Below, in pieces: positions 1 to 9,867 of a stretch of DNA of 64,000 nt. Each line of letters opens with the position of its first letter. The stretch's first letter is position 1. The position numbers and the translations under genes were made by a program. The DNA is from Eutypella sp. D-1 (Eukaryota > Ascomycota > Sordariomycetes > Xylariales > Diatrypaceae). Where the stretch lies: contig JAJTTP010000003.1 in the NCBI GenBank assembly GCA_023313575.1, forward strand, positions 1,736,001 to 1,800,000, in the 5' to 3' direction. Below the pieces are notes generated by a model that worked only from the letters and a program-made list of their open reading frames with translations, did not search any database and had not been told where the DNA came from.

Positions 1-459
1 GCTAAGCGAATCCTTCAGGGTAGCAAGGGTATGTTCAACCTCGAAGCCATCGTTCTCGTCCAGTTTTTCCAAACCGTATAGGTCCGCTCTGGATCCTGCT
101 CTTGATTGCATCATCTGACTGCGAAGTTCAGAACTGAAGCTGCCCGGTCCAGGGGAGGGCGTAAGGCCTCTCGAGGAGTAGGATACGGCGGACCCAGGCA
201 CGTTTCGGGCCGCATTGCTGGAAGCTGGGGGTTGTAGAGACGACCCATCTCGCTCCAAACTCGGGCGGCCAGCAGGGAGGGCAGAATTGTTGACTGGGGC
301 AGAATTTTGAGAGTTGAAGGACTTCTGCGAGGGTGCTGCAGAACTACTCAGCATGGTCGCGGTCGCGGTCGCAGTCGCGGTCGTAGCGGTCGTCGCGGTC
401 GTCGTCGTTGATGTCGTCGTTGATGTCGTCGTTGGAGTCTTCGTCGGCGTTGTGGTCAT
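1..459 (-). CDS. 5' part of an unidentified Ser/Pro/Thr-rich protein, cut by the window edge
   Basis: I translated the minus strand from ATG at 459 to base 1. It stays open for 153 codons and the gene continues to the left of the window. The first 36 residues are a Thr/Ala/Ser repeat encoded by imperfect trinucleotide repeats. A second in-frame ATG at 354 (residue 37, M-L-S-S-S-A) begins ordinary sequence and may be the true start. The next 90 residues are Ser/Pro/Asn-rich and look disordered. The last 30 or so become charged and helical (DLYGLEKLDENDGFEVEHTL), which suggests a folded or coiled-coil region beginning near the edge. I do not recognise the protein. An HR1-type Rho-effector domain starting here is a guess. 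No intron is visible in this part. Confidence 0.6.
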   Translation of the reverse strand, partial: MTTTPTKTPTTTSTTTSTTTTATTATTATATATATMLSSSAAPSQKSFNSQNSAPVNNSALPAGRPSLERDGSSLQPPASSNAARNVPGSAVSYSSRGLTPSPGPGSFSSELRSQMMQSRAGSRADLYGLEKLDENDGFEVEHTLATLKDSLS

Positions 460-807
460 CGTACTCCCAGCCCGATATCCACCTGCCTGGGACGATCCCA
501 CCAACAACTCATTCAACTTATAGGGGTCGCATAGAGGTTTCAGGGGTAAATTTCGACGACGGGTTTTTGTAACATAGGAGAGGTCTACTTCGAGTGGCTG
601 CTTCGAACGTTGGGGTTGACGCTGGGGGTTTTCTTATTTTGTGTTTCTCGCTTCGCTGTGACTGGTGTCGTGATAGTTGTCGTTATTATTGTCTATGGGC
701 AAGTCGGGCAGAGGTCATGGAGGATCCTTGATAGATATCGCAAGGTAGCCAGGCAAGCAGACAAGCAGGCAGGCGGGTAGGCAAGATAGTAGGGATCGTC
801 GGTAAGG

Positions 808-861
808 CGGTAGTGGTAGTGGTAGTGGAGGTAGTGGTAGCGGTAGTAGCGGTAGTGGTAA
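808..861. repeat. GGTAGT-type microsatellite
   Basis: Imperfect tandem GGTAGT/GGTAGC units. Short Thr-rich open frames read here on the minus strand are translations of the repeat and not evidence of a gene. Confidence 0.8.
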
Positions 862-1036
862 TGGCGATCGTATACTGCAAGAGTCGTGAAGATCGTTGTG
901 TTAATTCAATCTCTAGGTAAATCCGCTTCAGAGAATAGAACGAGCCAAGCTAGTTATGCTGCTGTTTATTGCTGCCATGTGGAGAGACGACGATAAGAAT
1001 TCAAGCTCGGAGATCAAGCCTGAAGTTGACGGACCC

Positions 1037-1062
1037 TTGTTGTTGTTGTTGTTGTTGTTGTT
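1037..1062. repeat. (TTG)n microsatellite
   Basis: About eight tandem TTG units, followed by degenerate GTC/GTT triplets up to about 1108. A poly-Leu open frame read across it is a repeat artefact. Confidence 0.85.
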
Positions 1063-1940
1063 ATTGGTGGTGGTGTTATTATCGTCGTTGTCGTCGTCGT
1101 TGTTGTTGCCCCCATCAGATAGATATATAGATGATAGATACTACATACCTCGTAGGTACTTAAGTAAGTATGTTATGTTATAGGGTCTCCCTCTATATTC
1201 CCTGCCTCCATGTAGGTACTACCTAGGTAGATGTATGTAGGTAGGTATGGTATATTTGTGTTATATTTGTGTTTGTAGGTAACTACCCCCAAGTCACCCT
1301 ACACCTTCCAGGTTATCTGCAATGTTTGGTTACTGCCCTGTGCTGTTGATATGTCGGTCAGAATGCCACCGATCAAAGTGGGATACGCAGATCTCCCCAA
1401 GGCCCAACGGCGTCGGCGTCGGCGGTGATGAAGAGATCTTGGAGATCTTGAAAAAAGGTCCAGGGTTGAGACAGGAAAGTGGGAGAGGTTCAGAGGTTCT
1501 TGTGAACCTTGAAATGTGTATACCTACTACTTCCTAGAGGTAGGTATTGTAGGTATTGTACTTACCTAAGTACTGTACTTAGTTAACTTAAGGACTCCAG
1601 CCCGACACCGGTTTAGGTTATCGTTATCACCAATTCCCATCCATGTCCCATCTATGGAGGGTGGGAGTGTTTCTTTACCTGCCCAAGGTATGTACTTCCC
1701 TATCAGTACCTAGAGGTAGGTAGTAGATCGCCTCCAGCTCCACCTAGAACAGCACTTGGGGGCGAAGTTAACACTAACGCCCTCAGTGCCAATTGCACAT
1801 GAGCTGCTGCTATGAAGTACTTAGCAAAGTAGTGACTGGTCAGGAATCCTCCACTTCATTGCCAGACCAGGCCAGGAAGGATACGCTAATTTACTTGGAC
1901 TCGCCATCAATCACAGGCTGGGCATGTGGGGTTTGGGGTA

Positions 1941-1964
1941 CGTTATCGTTATCGTTATCGTTAT
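1941..1964. repeat. (CGTTAT)4 hexanucleotide repeat
   Basis: Four tandem CGTTAT units in non-coding DNA. Confidence 0.85.
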
Positions 1965-2718
1965 CTACCTGGTACTTACATCTACTTACTTAGATCTTCA
2001 CACTTACAGCACTGAGCGAGCCTCTGCGAGCCATCTCAGCTTCAAGGTTCCCGATCAGCTACTGCAGTATTTTGGTACGGCTGAAGATGGCGATAATATT
2101 CCTTGATACTTATTTTATGCTGCCCGGCCGCTCTCTTCTGCCTTTGATCTAGTTATATGATATTTATCAATTTTGATACTATTCTGGTTATCTGAAGGAA
2201 GCCTTAGTCGCCCCAGCCATGTTTCGGTGGTCTTTGTCTCACGTTTCTTTCTTCTCTGCCTACCCCTGAAACAGGCGGCCCCTCCCCATCCTCCTTACCT
2301 CCTAAAGGAATAGGACTCCTAGCTACCTACTTAGGTACCTAGTAGTTGGTAGTTTAGGAAGCGGCACTTAAATGGTAGTCATCTGGACAAGTCACATCTC
2401 AAAGCCACTTTGCTTACGAAACCACTTACACTCATACGTATACTAGACACTGCTCATGTATACTAGGCACTGATGAACTGAAAAGGACTCTATGGGTATG
2501 GAAGACTGGTTATAACTCTATATCATTGTGTCATCTTGGATTACAGGCTATGAGACCAGTCCAGCCCATAGTTCCAGGCTGCTGCTTGTAGACAGTCGTT
2601 TCCAACCATCCATGGGCTCTGTCGATCTAGGTCTAACTATTCTCTGAGCCTCGGGCCTTAAGAACCCCTTCATCAGGCCAGCCGTTCACATAGAGCCATC
2701 CGACGCAGGAGTGAAAAT

Positions 2719-2770
2719 GGCTGGCCTTATCTTATGGGGGGGGGGGGCGGATAAGGGGATAATGCCAGCC
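2719..2770. other. Long hairpin with a poly-G loop
   Basis: GGCTGGCCTTATC (2719-2731) pairs with GATAATGCCAGCC (2758-2770) at 12 of 13 positions. An inner stem, CTTAT (2731-2735) with ATAAG (2751-2755), extends it. The loop is a run of 12 G followed by CGG, and GGG is bulged on the 3' arm. It could be a DNA structure, a structured RNA or a short inverted-repeat remnant. No target-site duplication was identified. Confidence 0.55.
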
Positions 2771-3235
2771 TTGTCCACAATCATCTTTCCGCTCGTCCCC
2801 CCGTCCACCCTGACTTTGATTTCCGACTTTGAAGAGCACCATTCCCCGAGTTCTTTAGGGCGCCCTAGAAGGCAAAACTGTCTCTATGGTATGCAGCTGC
2901 TAGTATTCCCCGTCTAGCCAAACCTTGCGACGAGTAGCCAGCTACTCTTCGCCGGCTGGTCGCATAGGGATCGTATAGATCAACTTCCCTAGTAGCACCA
3001 ATTGATATATCCTTTAGTCGTAGGCTGGCCTTGTCTCAAACAGGACGCTGTAATCTCCATGTAGATTCTATAGCCGGCCCGAGCTTGGTTTCATGCCGGC
3101 GTTGTAGGCACTCCGCAAGGGGATAGTCATGAACAGGGCGTTCGCGAACATCCTAAGATCGGTACGTTTAAGAGTAGACGTAATCCTAATCGGATGCCAT
3201 CGGAGCCCTCAGTTAAAGGCGGATGGTGATCGTAG

Positions 3236-3445
3236 GACCGTAACCCTCATGACTGGGGACCCAGGACTGGTTATCTCATGTCTCGGGTCATGATTGACGT
3301 GGAATACGAAAGAGGGCTCATTCCTTCAGAAGGCCCCTCCTCAGTGCATACCCGAAGCTTTGTCGTGAACAAGCCCCAGGAGTTCAAGATCAATGCGATT
3401 GCTCCCGAAGCATTACATGTTTGCCTAACGCCATCAACGACGTAA
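3236..3445 (+). pseudogene. Possible decayed coding fragment (70 codons)
   Basis: A stop-bounded plus-strand frame reads as ordinary protein, with the segments NPHDWGPRTGYLMSR and IDVEYERGLIPSEG and the ending APEALHVCLTPSTT before TAA. Just upstream the same frame has TGA and TAG, and no start is available. HDWGPR is reminiscent of a motif in some nucleotidyltransferase-like (DUF4037) proteins, but the rest does not let me assign a family. It may be the last remnant of a mutated gene, or chance. Confidence 0.25.
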
Positions 3446-6400
3446 ATAGTCTTCAAAGGAAAAGGAATCCGGCGACGAGGATGTCCATTGCGCGTTCATT
3501 AGGAGGAATAGTGGGCGGCTCGTAGTCTAGTGCTCTTCCAGGACTCGTCTTACCGCAGTTCGCACGATCATGAATAGTCTTCAGTTTGAGGCATCACCTC
3601 CTTCGTTCACGGTGTAATCGAGTCGTCTAGATTTCCTTCTTTTTACTTCGCACCAGAAGGTGTCTCGACAACCCACATAATCTATTCTCTCGACAATTGA
3701 GATCCAGACTGGGACGAGTGGCCTACCTATCCACTTGCAACAAGCCATAGACGCGAGTATCCTGGCTGCTTCCGCGTTGGCGTGTGGTTGAAAAAAATGG
3801 GAGAAACGTTGCTCCGGCTGCGCAACATAAGATGGTATATATACCAACAAGGTTTTTCTCGGATACGTATAAGTGGATCATTTGCAATTGATCGCCGCAG
3901 CAATTGTTGTCGCCCGTTCACTTACGCACCTTTCACAGCACCACTCAGCTAACCGCTCTTACCCGTGTTTGTAGCTCGTTACTCTGTAGCATTCGAATCT
4001 GGGCTGACTTGACGCCATGGGTAGGGCCGACTTAGCCTGCATTGTAGCCCTCGGCGACCGCTGACTTGGTGCGGGAAGTGCCTTCTTACCCACATAATAC
4101 CGAGTATGCAATATGCAGCGTGCGTTGCACCCTGCAGATCCCGAAATCCCGCATTGGCCGGGTACTACCTAGCTCGAGGGAGCCATACACAGAGGACGCC
4201 GTAGATGATGAGCCTCGACATCTTGACGCCCGACGCATAAGTGCGAAAGCAAGAAGCAAACTATAGACTTGACATGGCTAGCCTCTGCAGTAAAAACCCC
4301 AGAGCCTTCGAGGTTTGCTTTTCCACTGAAATGTTTGCTTGGCTCATTGTTTCCATAGAGCTACTGGACAGCCTGGTGCCTGGGTAGGTACATGTTAGCC
4401 GGAGCATCTCCTAACGAGGTCGGTCGGTCTCACAAGCAAGGAAGTCAAAATCGGAGTATTCGACAAACCTAATTCCGTCACTTGCTCAGACATCGATTGG
4501 GAGAGAGGAGGGATATCATCCTTCCCCGCCTCCCTCCCCGGCCAAAGATCATGTCGTATCGTCCTCACATTTTTTGTTAGAAATGACGACTTGGTCCCCT
4601 TCGATCTGTTACCCGCGTTTCTGAGCGTTGGCATCAGCCGTTTCTCCGCGGAAGATACTGATTCTCACAGCCATTGCGGGAGCCACGTTGAATCCAGGTG
4701 GCCTTCATCTTTATAGTTAGAAAGTGAGGGGATGACCGGATGTTGCAGTTCTCTCTGCACTGACCCTGACGGAGTCTCGCGGACGGATAGAGAGAAACTT
4801 CAAGACACACACACACATGGTGTGAGAGAGAGTCAGGGTGAGCTCGGTTCAACTTCTGCTCTTTGTCACCGACGGAACCTCTGGGCGCTGAGGTCCGGTA
4901 TTAAAGTAGACCTTTCGATATTGTGACCCCGCAATAAGTCAAATAGTTATGGCACCACCTGGGCACCGCAGGTTCGGAGTGTAAAAAGTGTACGAAGTAC
5001 CTTGAAAATGCACACCTCGCGCAAACCTTCAGCGCGACCATTCTGGGATGGAGGTCCGCAATCCGCTCTCTCCCGTTGCACATACAGCCCCCCTTGTATG
5101 CACTGGAGGAAAAGGCAGGTAGGCGGGACACAAACAACACACACACGCCCCCATTTCATGCCTTCTCGTAGTGGCATTTCTCTTCAGCTTTCTGACGAAG
5201 GAGCTGTTTGGTGTTTGATGACGCATGTAGGACCAACGTTGTCAACATTCGTGTTTGAGACTTCGAGGGACGTAGTCGAAATCCTTCGTGAGTGGTCGGT
5301 AATCACACACCCCCTCCCAAAAAAAACGAAAAAAACAATTAAAAAAATCATCAACCAAAAAAACGGAGTGACGTGCCTCTATCTGCCTCTCTCGTCTCCT
5401 GGCCTTTTAGTCTAGACTAGTAGATCCAGGTAGTCTTATCTCACCTACGGAATTTAGTCTGGGGCAGCTCGGGGTGGGCAGCTCGAGGGATTTCTATTAG
5501 ATTTCAAAACCACCTGATTCTAGACCCAAGTGTGGCCATCGCCGGTCCCCAGCTTAAGGAACCCGCCGCCGCCGGCGGGCTCCGGATGACACAAGGGCAC
5601 CACGAGGTTTGCTGAGTCGCGCCCTGCCGCCCTCTGTCGCCCTGGACCCTGCGTGGAAGGGGAGAAGGGTCCGAAGATCGTCTTCGCTCCCCACATTCTT
5701 CGCCCAGATTAGGCTCATCTGCCTTTCTAGGACATCATAGGGCGCCCGCCATTCGCCCATGATCAGCGAGGGACGCCGCTATCCAAGTGTGGGCTTCTGG
5801 CCCCTCTGGTCCCTCTGGTCCCCTCTTCTACCCGGGACCCCCTAACCACCTACCTAGGTATGTACAATAGATGAGGACGGGGTGAGGAGGGTGACATATG
5901 CCGACGGGGGCTGGTAGCGTCAAACCATTTTTCACCTTCTTTGTCATGATAATGAAAAAAAATCTGGGGTCTTGGTCGCATTCCCGATAGCTGGGCTGCG
6001 GAGGTCGCAACAGGCTTATGCGTCTTTCTAAGATAGTCGGAATCAACGGACTAACGACATCCCCTTTTCTGTAAGTGGGAGAGCCAGCAACCCCCATGTG
6101 GATGTAGTTGGTGGTCGTTGTTGGCAATAGTAAATAATGTACGTGCGTTGCGTGCATGTATGCGTGTGTGCATGCGTAGAGAAGAGGTAGATAAGTAAGG
6201 TATATAAGTGCGTAACCATACCTACGTGGTTCTTTCCGTCCTCATACCTCCCTTTTCGAGTAATCAGATCCCCCTCGTAGACCCTTCCTTGTCTCTGCTA
6301 CCCCTGCTACCTCCTTATCGTCCCGTCAGCTTGTGCATCAGCTCTTGATCCCCCTCTTCATCCCAACCACTCAGCTACACGTACGGACGGACGACAGTAG

Positions 6401-6597
6401 AGTACTTGAGTCATCATCCGTGTAAACTACTGGAAACCGACAAGACAGTTACAACAAAAAGATACAAAAGGTTCCTTTTCCTGATCTCCGAGTCGTTGCA
6501 CTACTCACCATTCGCACTCTTTTCCCACACTATTCTTCCTCCTCTCAAACTTTATTACACATACACATAGACAAGCTCACGCCCAATCACATCAAAA

Positions 6598-7612
6598 ATG
6601 CCTTCTGTATCAGCGGCACGCTACGGCAAGGATAACGTCCGAGTGTGCAAGGTGCACCGGGATGCGGCGACAGGGACGCAGACGGTGACGGAGATGACGG
6701 TGTGCTGCCTGCTGGAGGGGGACATCGCGTCGTCGTACACGCAGGGGGACAACAGCGTGGTGGTGGCGACGGACTCGATCAAGAACACTATCTACATCAA
6801 GGCCAAGGAGCACGCGGTGGACCCGCCGGAGCTGTACGGCGGGCTGCTAGGCCAACACTTCCTCGACACTTATTCCCACATCCACGCCGCCAACGTCAGC
6901 GTCGTCGTGCACCGCTGGACGCGCATAACGGTCGGCGACCGGCCGCACCCGCACAGCTTCCTGCGGGACGGCGACGAGACCCGCCGCGCCGAAGTCCGCG
7001 TCACGCGGGACGGGGGCATCGTGGTGACCAGCGGCATCGCGGGCCTGCTGGTGCTCAAGAGCACGGGCTCGCAGTTCCACGGCTTTGTGCGCGATGAGTA
7101 CACCACCCTGCCCGAGACCTGGGACCGCATCCTCTCGACGGACATCGACGCCACGTGGCGGTGGACGCCGATCCCGACCGCCGCGGCGTTGCAGGAGAAG
7201 GCTGCGGCCGGTGCTTTCGACCGCGCCTGGGAGGACGCCCGACGCATCGCCCTCACTACCTTCGCCGAGGAGGACAGCCCCTCCGTCCAGGGCACCATGT
7301 ACAAGATTAGCGAGCAGGTCCTCGAGGCCGCCCCCGACGTCAGCACGGTCTCCCTGTCCCTGCCCAACAAGCACTATTTCGAAATCGGTAAGTTAAAAAA
7401 AAGATTGCTGCCTTTCTATGCTCTCATTACGCGAGCTGTTTCTCCTGTCCTCTTTCTATCTTTATCCAGAAGAGAGAAAAAAAGTCTTGCTAACAATCTA
7501 TGTAGACTTGTCGTGGCACAAGGGCATCAAGAACACCGGCAAGGACGCCGAGGTCTATGCGCCGCAGTCCGGGCCCAACGGCCTCATCAAGGTCGAGGTC
7601 TCGCGCTCTTAA
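6598..7612 (+). CDS. uaZ: Uricase (urate oxidase)
   Basis: Oxidises urate to 5-hydroxyisourate in purine breakdown, normally in peroxisomes. Two exons, 6598-7387 and 7506-7612, join to 298 codons. The intron (GTAAGT...TGTAG, 118 bp) completes a GAC codon and restores the family's DLSWHKG block. The whole chain matches fungal uricases. It has AARYGKDNVRV near the N-terminus with catalytic Lys11, VVATDSIKNT with Thr58, DEYTTLPETWDRI with substrate-binding Arg177, SVQGTMYK with Gln231, and SLPNKHYFEI with His259. The start follows an A-rich context (atcaaaATG). The chain ends in VEVSRS, where relatives such as the Aspergillus enzyme continue about six residues to an SKL-type peroxisomal signal. 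The intron has no in-frame stop, so retention would add a frame-shifted tail. Confidence 0.96.
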
Positions 7613-8297
7613 GAGGAAGAACGAATCGCGAAGACGGGGTAGATTCACACTAATGACTGACTGTACTGATATGATCATCACGACTCGACTTGCTCTCAAG
7701 GTTTCATTCATAATGTAATTCCACCCTTCACACTCCCGGGAGGTCATCGTCGTTATCTAATCTTCGACGGGCTCTATCTTTTCTTTTTCTAAGCAAATGC
7801 CCATCTGTAATCAGGCAGGTGGTGGTTCGGTCGGTTAGGGTTCTTTTTCTGGCGTCCTCTGCATCGGCTACCATGCCTATCCACTAGATACCACTCATCA
7901 ATCTGACATATTGAGCTGCTCTGGCATGCTTTGATTCTTTGCTTTGCAATTCCTGCCCGTGTATGGCCGATTGTAGTTGTGACTTCTCGTGACCTTGCTA
8001 TTGGGTAATTCATATCGGTGGCAGTGACGATAATAGAAGCCAACAGGATCATACCCACCAGCTACTACAGCTCACCACCCGTTATACTTAGAATATCATG
8101 ACTTTTTTTATTTTGTTCATTATCCTCGTACGCCTTATGATACACATGCCGTTAATATACAAGGCCGCATAGGGGCAGCATCGGCTATTTATGGATCCCA
8201 TGAACTGTCACACTCTTCACTCGAAGCAGTATCGTAGGCCTCAAGTGAAAAGAGAAGGGATAGACAGGGAGATATCGTCAAAGAAGCCGTCCCACCG
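7613..8297. other. Convergent 3' intergenic region
   Basis: The 3' untranslated regions of uricase (+) and the uL13m gene (-) face each other here. The sequence is AT-richer than the flanking exons. No gene or strong repeat was seen. Confidence 0.6.
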
Positions 8298-8971
8298 CTA
8301 TAACCTCTTGAGACCCTCCTCCCTGATAGCCTTCGCGGCCTGCTCCCAGCCTTCCTTGCCAACCTCCACGCCGGCAAAGCGGACAAGGTTCTGCTTATAG
8401 GGGTGGGCGTCACCCTCGAAGGCCTTGAGGCGAGCGAGACGCTTGTCGCGGAGGCGGTTCTTGGGGAGCATGCCACTGACGGCGCGGCGGAGGACCTCGG
8501 AGCCGCCGAACTTGGCCATGAGGACGTCCATGGTGACGCTGCGCAGGCTGCCGGGTTTGGTGTTGTGGCGGTAGTAGGTCTTCTGCCACTTCTTGTTACC
8601 GGTGGTGTAGAGGGCGGCGCAGTTGGTCACGACAACGTAGTCGCCGCAGTCCGTCGACGGGTCCCAGATCGGCTTGTTCTTCCCCATCAGGATCACGGCA
8701 ATGCGCGAGGCCAGCCGCCCCAGCGACGGAGGCGTCACGTTCGGCTGCGTCGACAACGTCGGGTGTGGTGTTGATGCCGAGATGTGGTGCCATGCCCGCG
8801 AGTAGGCCAGTTTCGTCTGTAATTGGGGACAATTCGTGTAAGCTTTGTGATCTTTTCATTTCCATGATACCCTCATGATACACTTTCTGCTCTTTCCCTT
8901 TACCCACCCCCTCCTCCCTTCCCCTCCCCTCCCTTTCAAGAAAAGCTTACCAGCCCAATGGTCTGCGACAT
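8298..8971 (-). CDS. MRPL23: Mitochondrial 54S ribosomal protein uL13m (MRPL23 homologue)
   Basis: Component of the large subunit of the mitochondrial ribosome. A 21-nt first exon (8971-8951, encoding MSQTIGL) is joined by a 134-bp intron (GTAAGC...TTACAG) to 8816-8298, giving 179 residues. The spliced start, MSQTIGL then TKLAYSRAWHHI, fits the fungal mitochondrial L13 N-terminus. Signature segments are SLGRLASRIAVILMGKNKP, DCGDYVVVTNCAAL, the KKWQKTYYRHNTKPG block and the AVSGMLPKNRLRDKRLARLK RNA-binding region. The C-terminal extension (EGLKRL) is typical of the mitochondrial form. The tiny first exon makes the gene easy to mis-start at an internal codon. Upstream lies an independent, divergently oriented CCS gene. 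Confidence 0.94.
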
Positions 8972-9867
8972 ATCGGCGACTGGAAGGGGACTCGGCCCCC
9001 CTTGATTGAAAAAAAAAAAAGTGCCCGGTTCCCTCTCTCGATAATGGATTATGCGAGCGGGATGTCGCAGTTTCGGGCCCGCGGTATGTAATTGTGGTGT
9101 GCTCGAGAGAGTCTCAGTCAATTAAGTCGTTGTTAATAGTATCACCGTGTTGAATTTTGGGGCCGAGCCTCAAGCACTTTAAACACTGAGCTCTCACTTT
9201 TTGTTCAACCTTTCCAGGTATTTGTGCCAAGAACCTAACGGAGAAAGGATGCAGTCAATAGGATCCAAAAATCTGAGATGTCAGCTAACCAGTCACGTGC
9301 AAGCATCTCAATGTCGGCGTTTTTGAGCTGCTAAGCACCGAGTACGTAGTCTTATCTTTGATAAGGGAGGGGGAGTTTGGCAGCTGCCCCTCCTTACATT
9401 CACTCACTCCTGTTCAGCTCCCCACCTCCGAAGGGGTCCGCTTTTCACCGAACTGTACCGAAACCTGCCCCAGTTGAAAGCAAATGTTGTACCTGATTTC
9501 AAAGCATGTAACTTCTAACTTGGAAGGAAGAAGGTGAGTTTGGGAGTGACTATGGTGGTATCAGGGTGGTATTAGGTGATATAGACTTGATTTACTAAAA
9601 AAATAAATACAAAGGATGTGTGTTATTGTACCTGCAATCCTTGCCTCCCTCCATTAAGAGGAGTGCAATCATGGAAATGTATAACGTCTATTAGAATCTT
9701 CATTACCAATCCAATCCAACCAGATTTCTGATGACTTTTGATGACCTTTGCTCCCCGCCTATGCCTTAGCCCCTCGGCCCCTCCCTCTGTCCCTTTTCTT
9801 GATACTACAACTAGATGGTGACATTTCTTTTTCTTTCTCTTTTTATATAATCAATGGAGCGAGTATT
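8972..9867. other. Divergent promoter region between uL13m and CCS
   Basis: No gene is seen. The segment separates two divergently transcribed genes and includes an AT-rich stretch (9590-9620) and a pyrimidine-rich stretch just before the CCS start (9770-9850). It probably contains both promoters. Confidence 0.6.

Larger units (their letters stand above)
460..6597. other. Gene-free region (6.1 kb)
   Basis: No coding sequence I can support lies here. Short open frames are repeat translations or lack a recognisable product. The region contains GGTAGT, TTG and CGTTAT microsatellites, two copies of the TACCTAGGTA palindrome (1220 and 5851), a G-run hairpin (2719-2770), a second hairpin (2926-2964) and one coding-like fragment (3236-3445). 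The last few hundred bases before 6598 are pyrimidine-rich and probably form the uricase promoter and leader. Confidence 0.6.

Noticed and set aside
314..523. Val-rich plus-strand ORF
   Set aside because: Reverse translation of the Thr-rich repeat at the start of the minus-strand gene.
6847..7374. Minus-strand ORFs of 166-175 codons inside uricase
   Set aside because: Shadow frames of a GC-rich exon with clear plus-strand homology.
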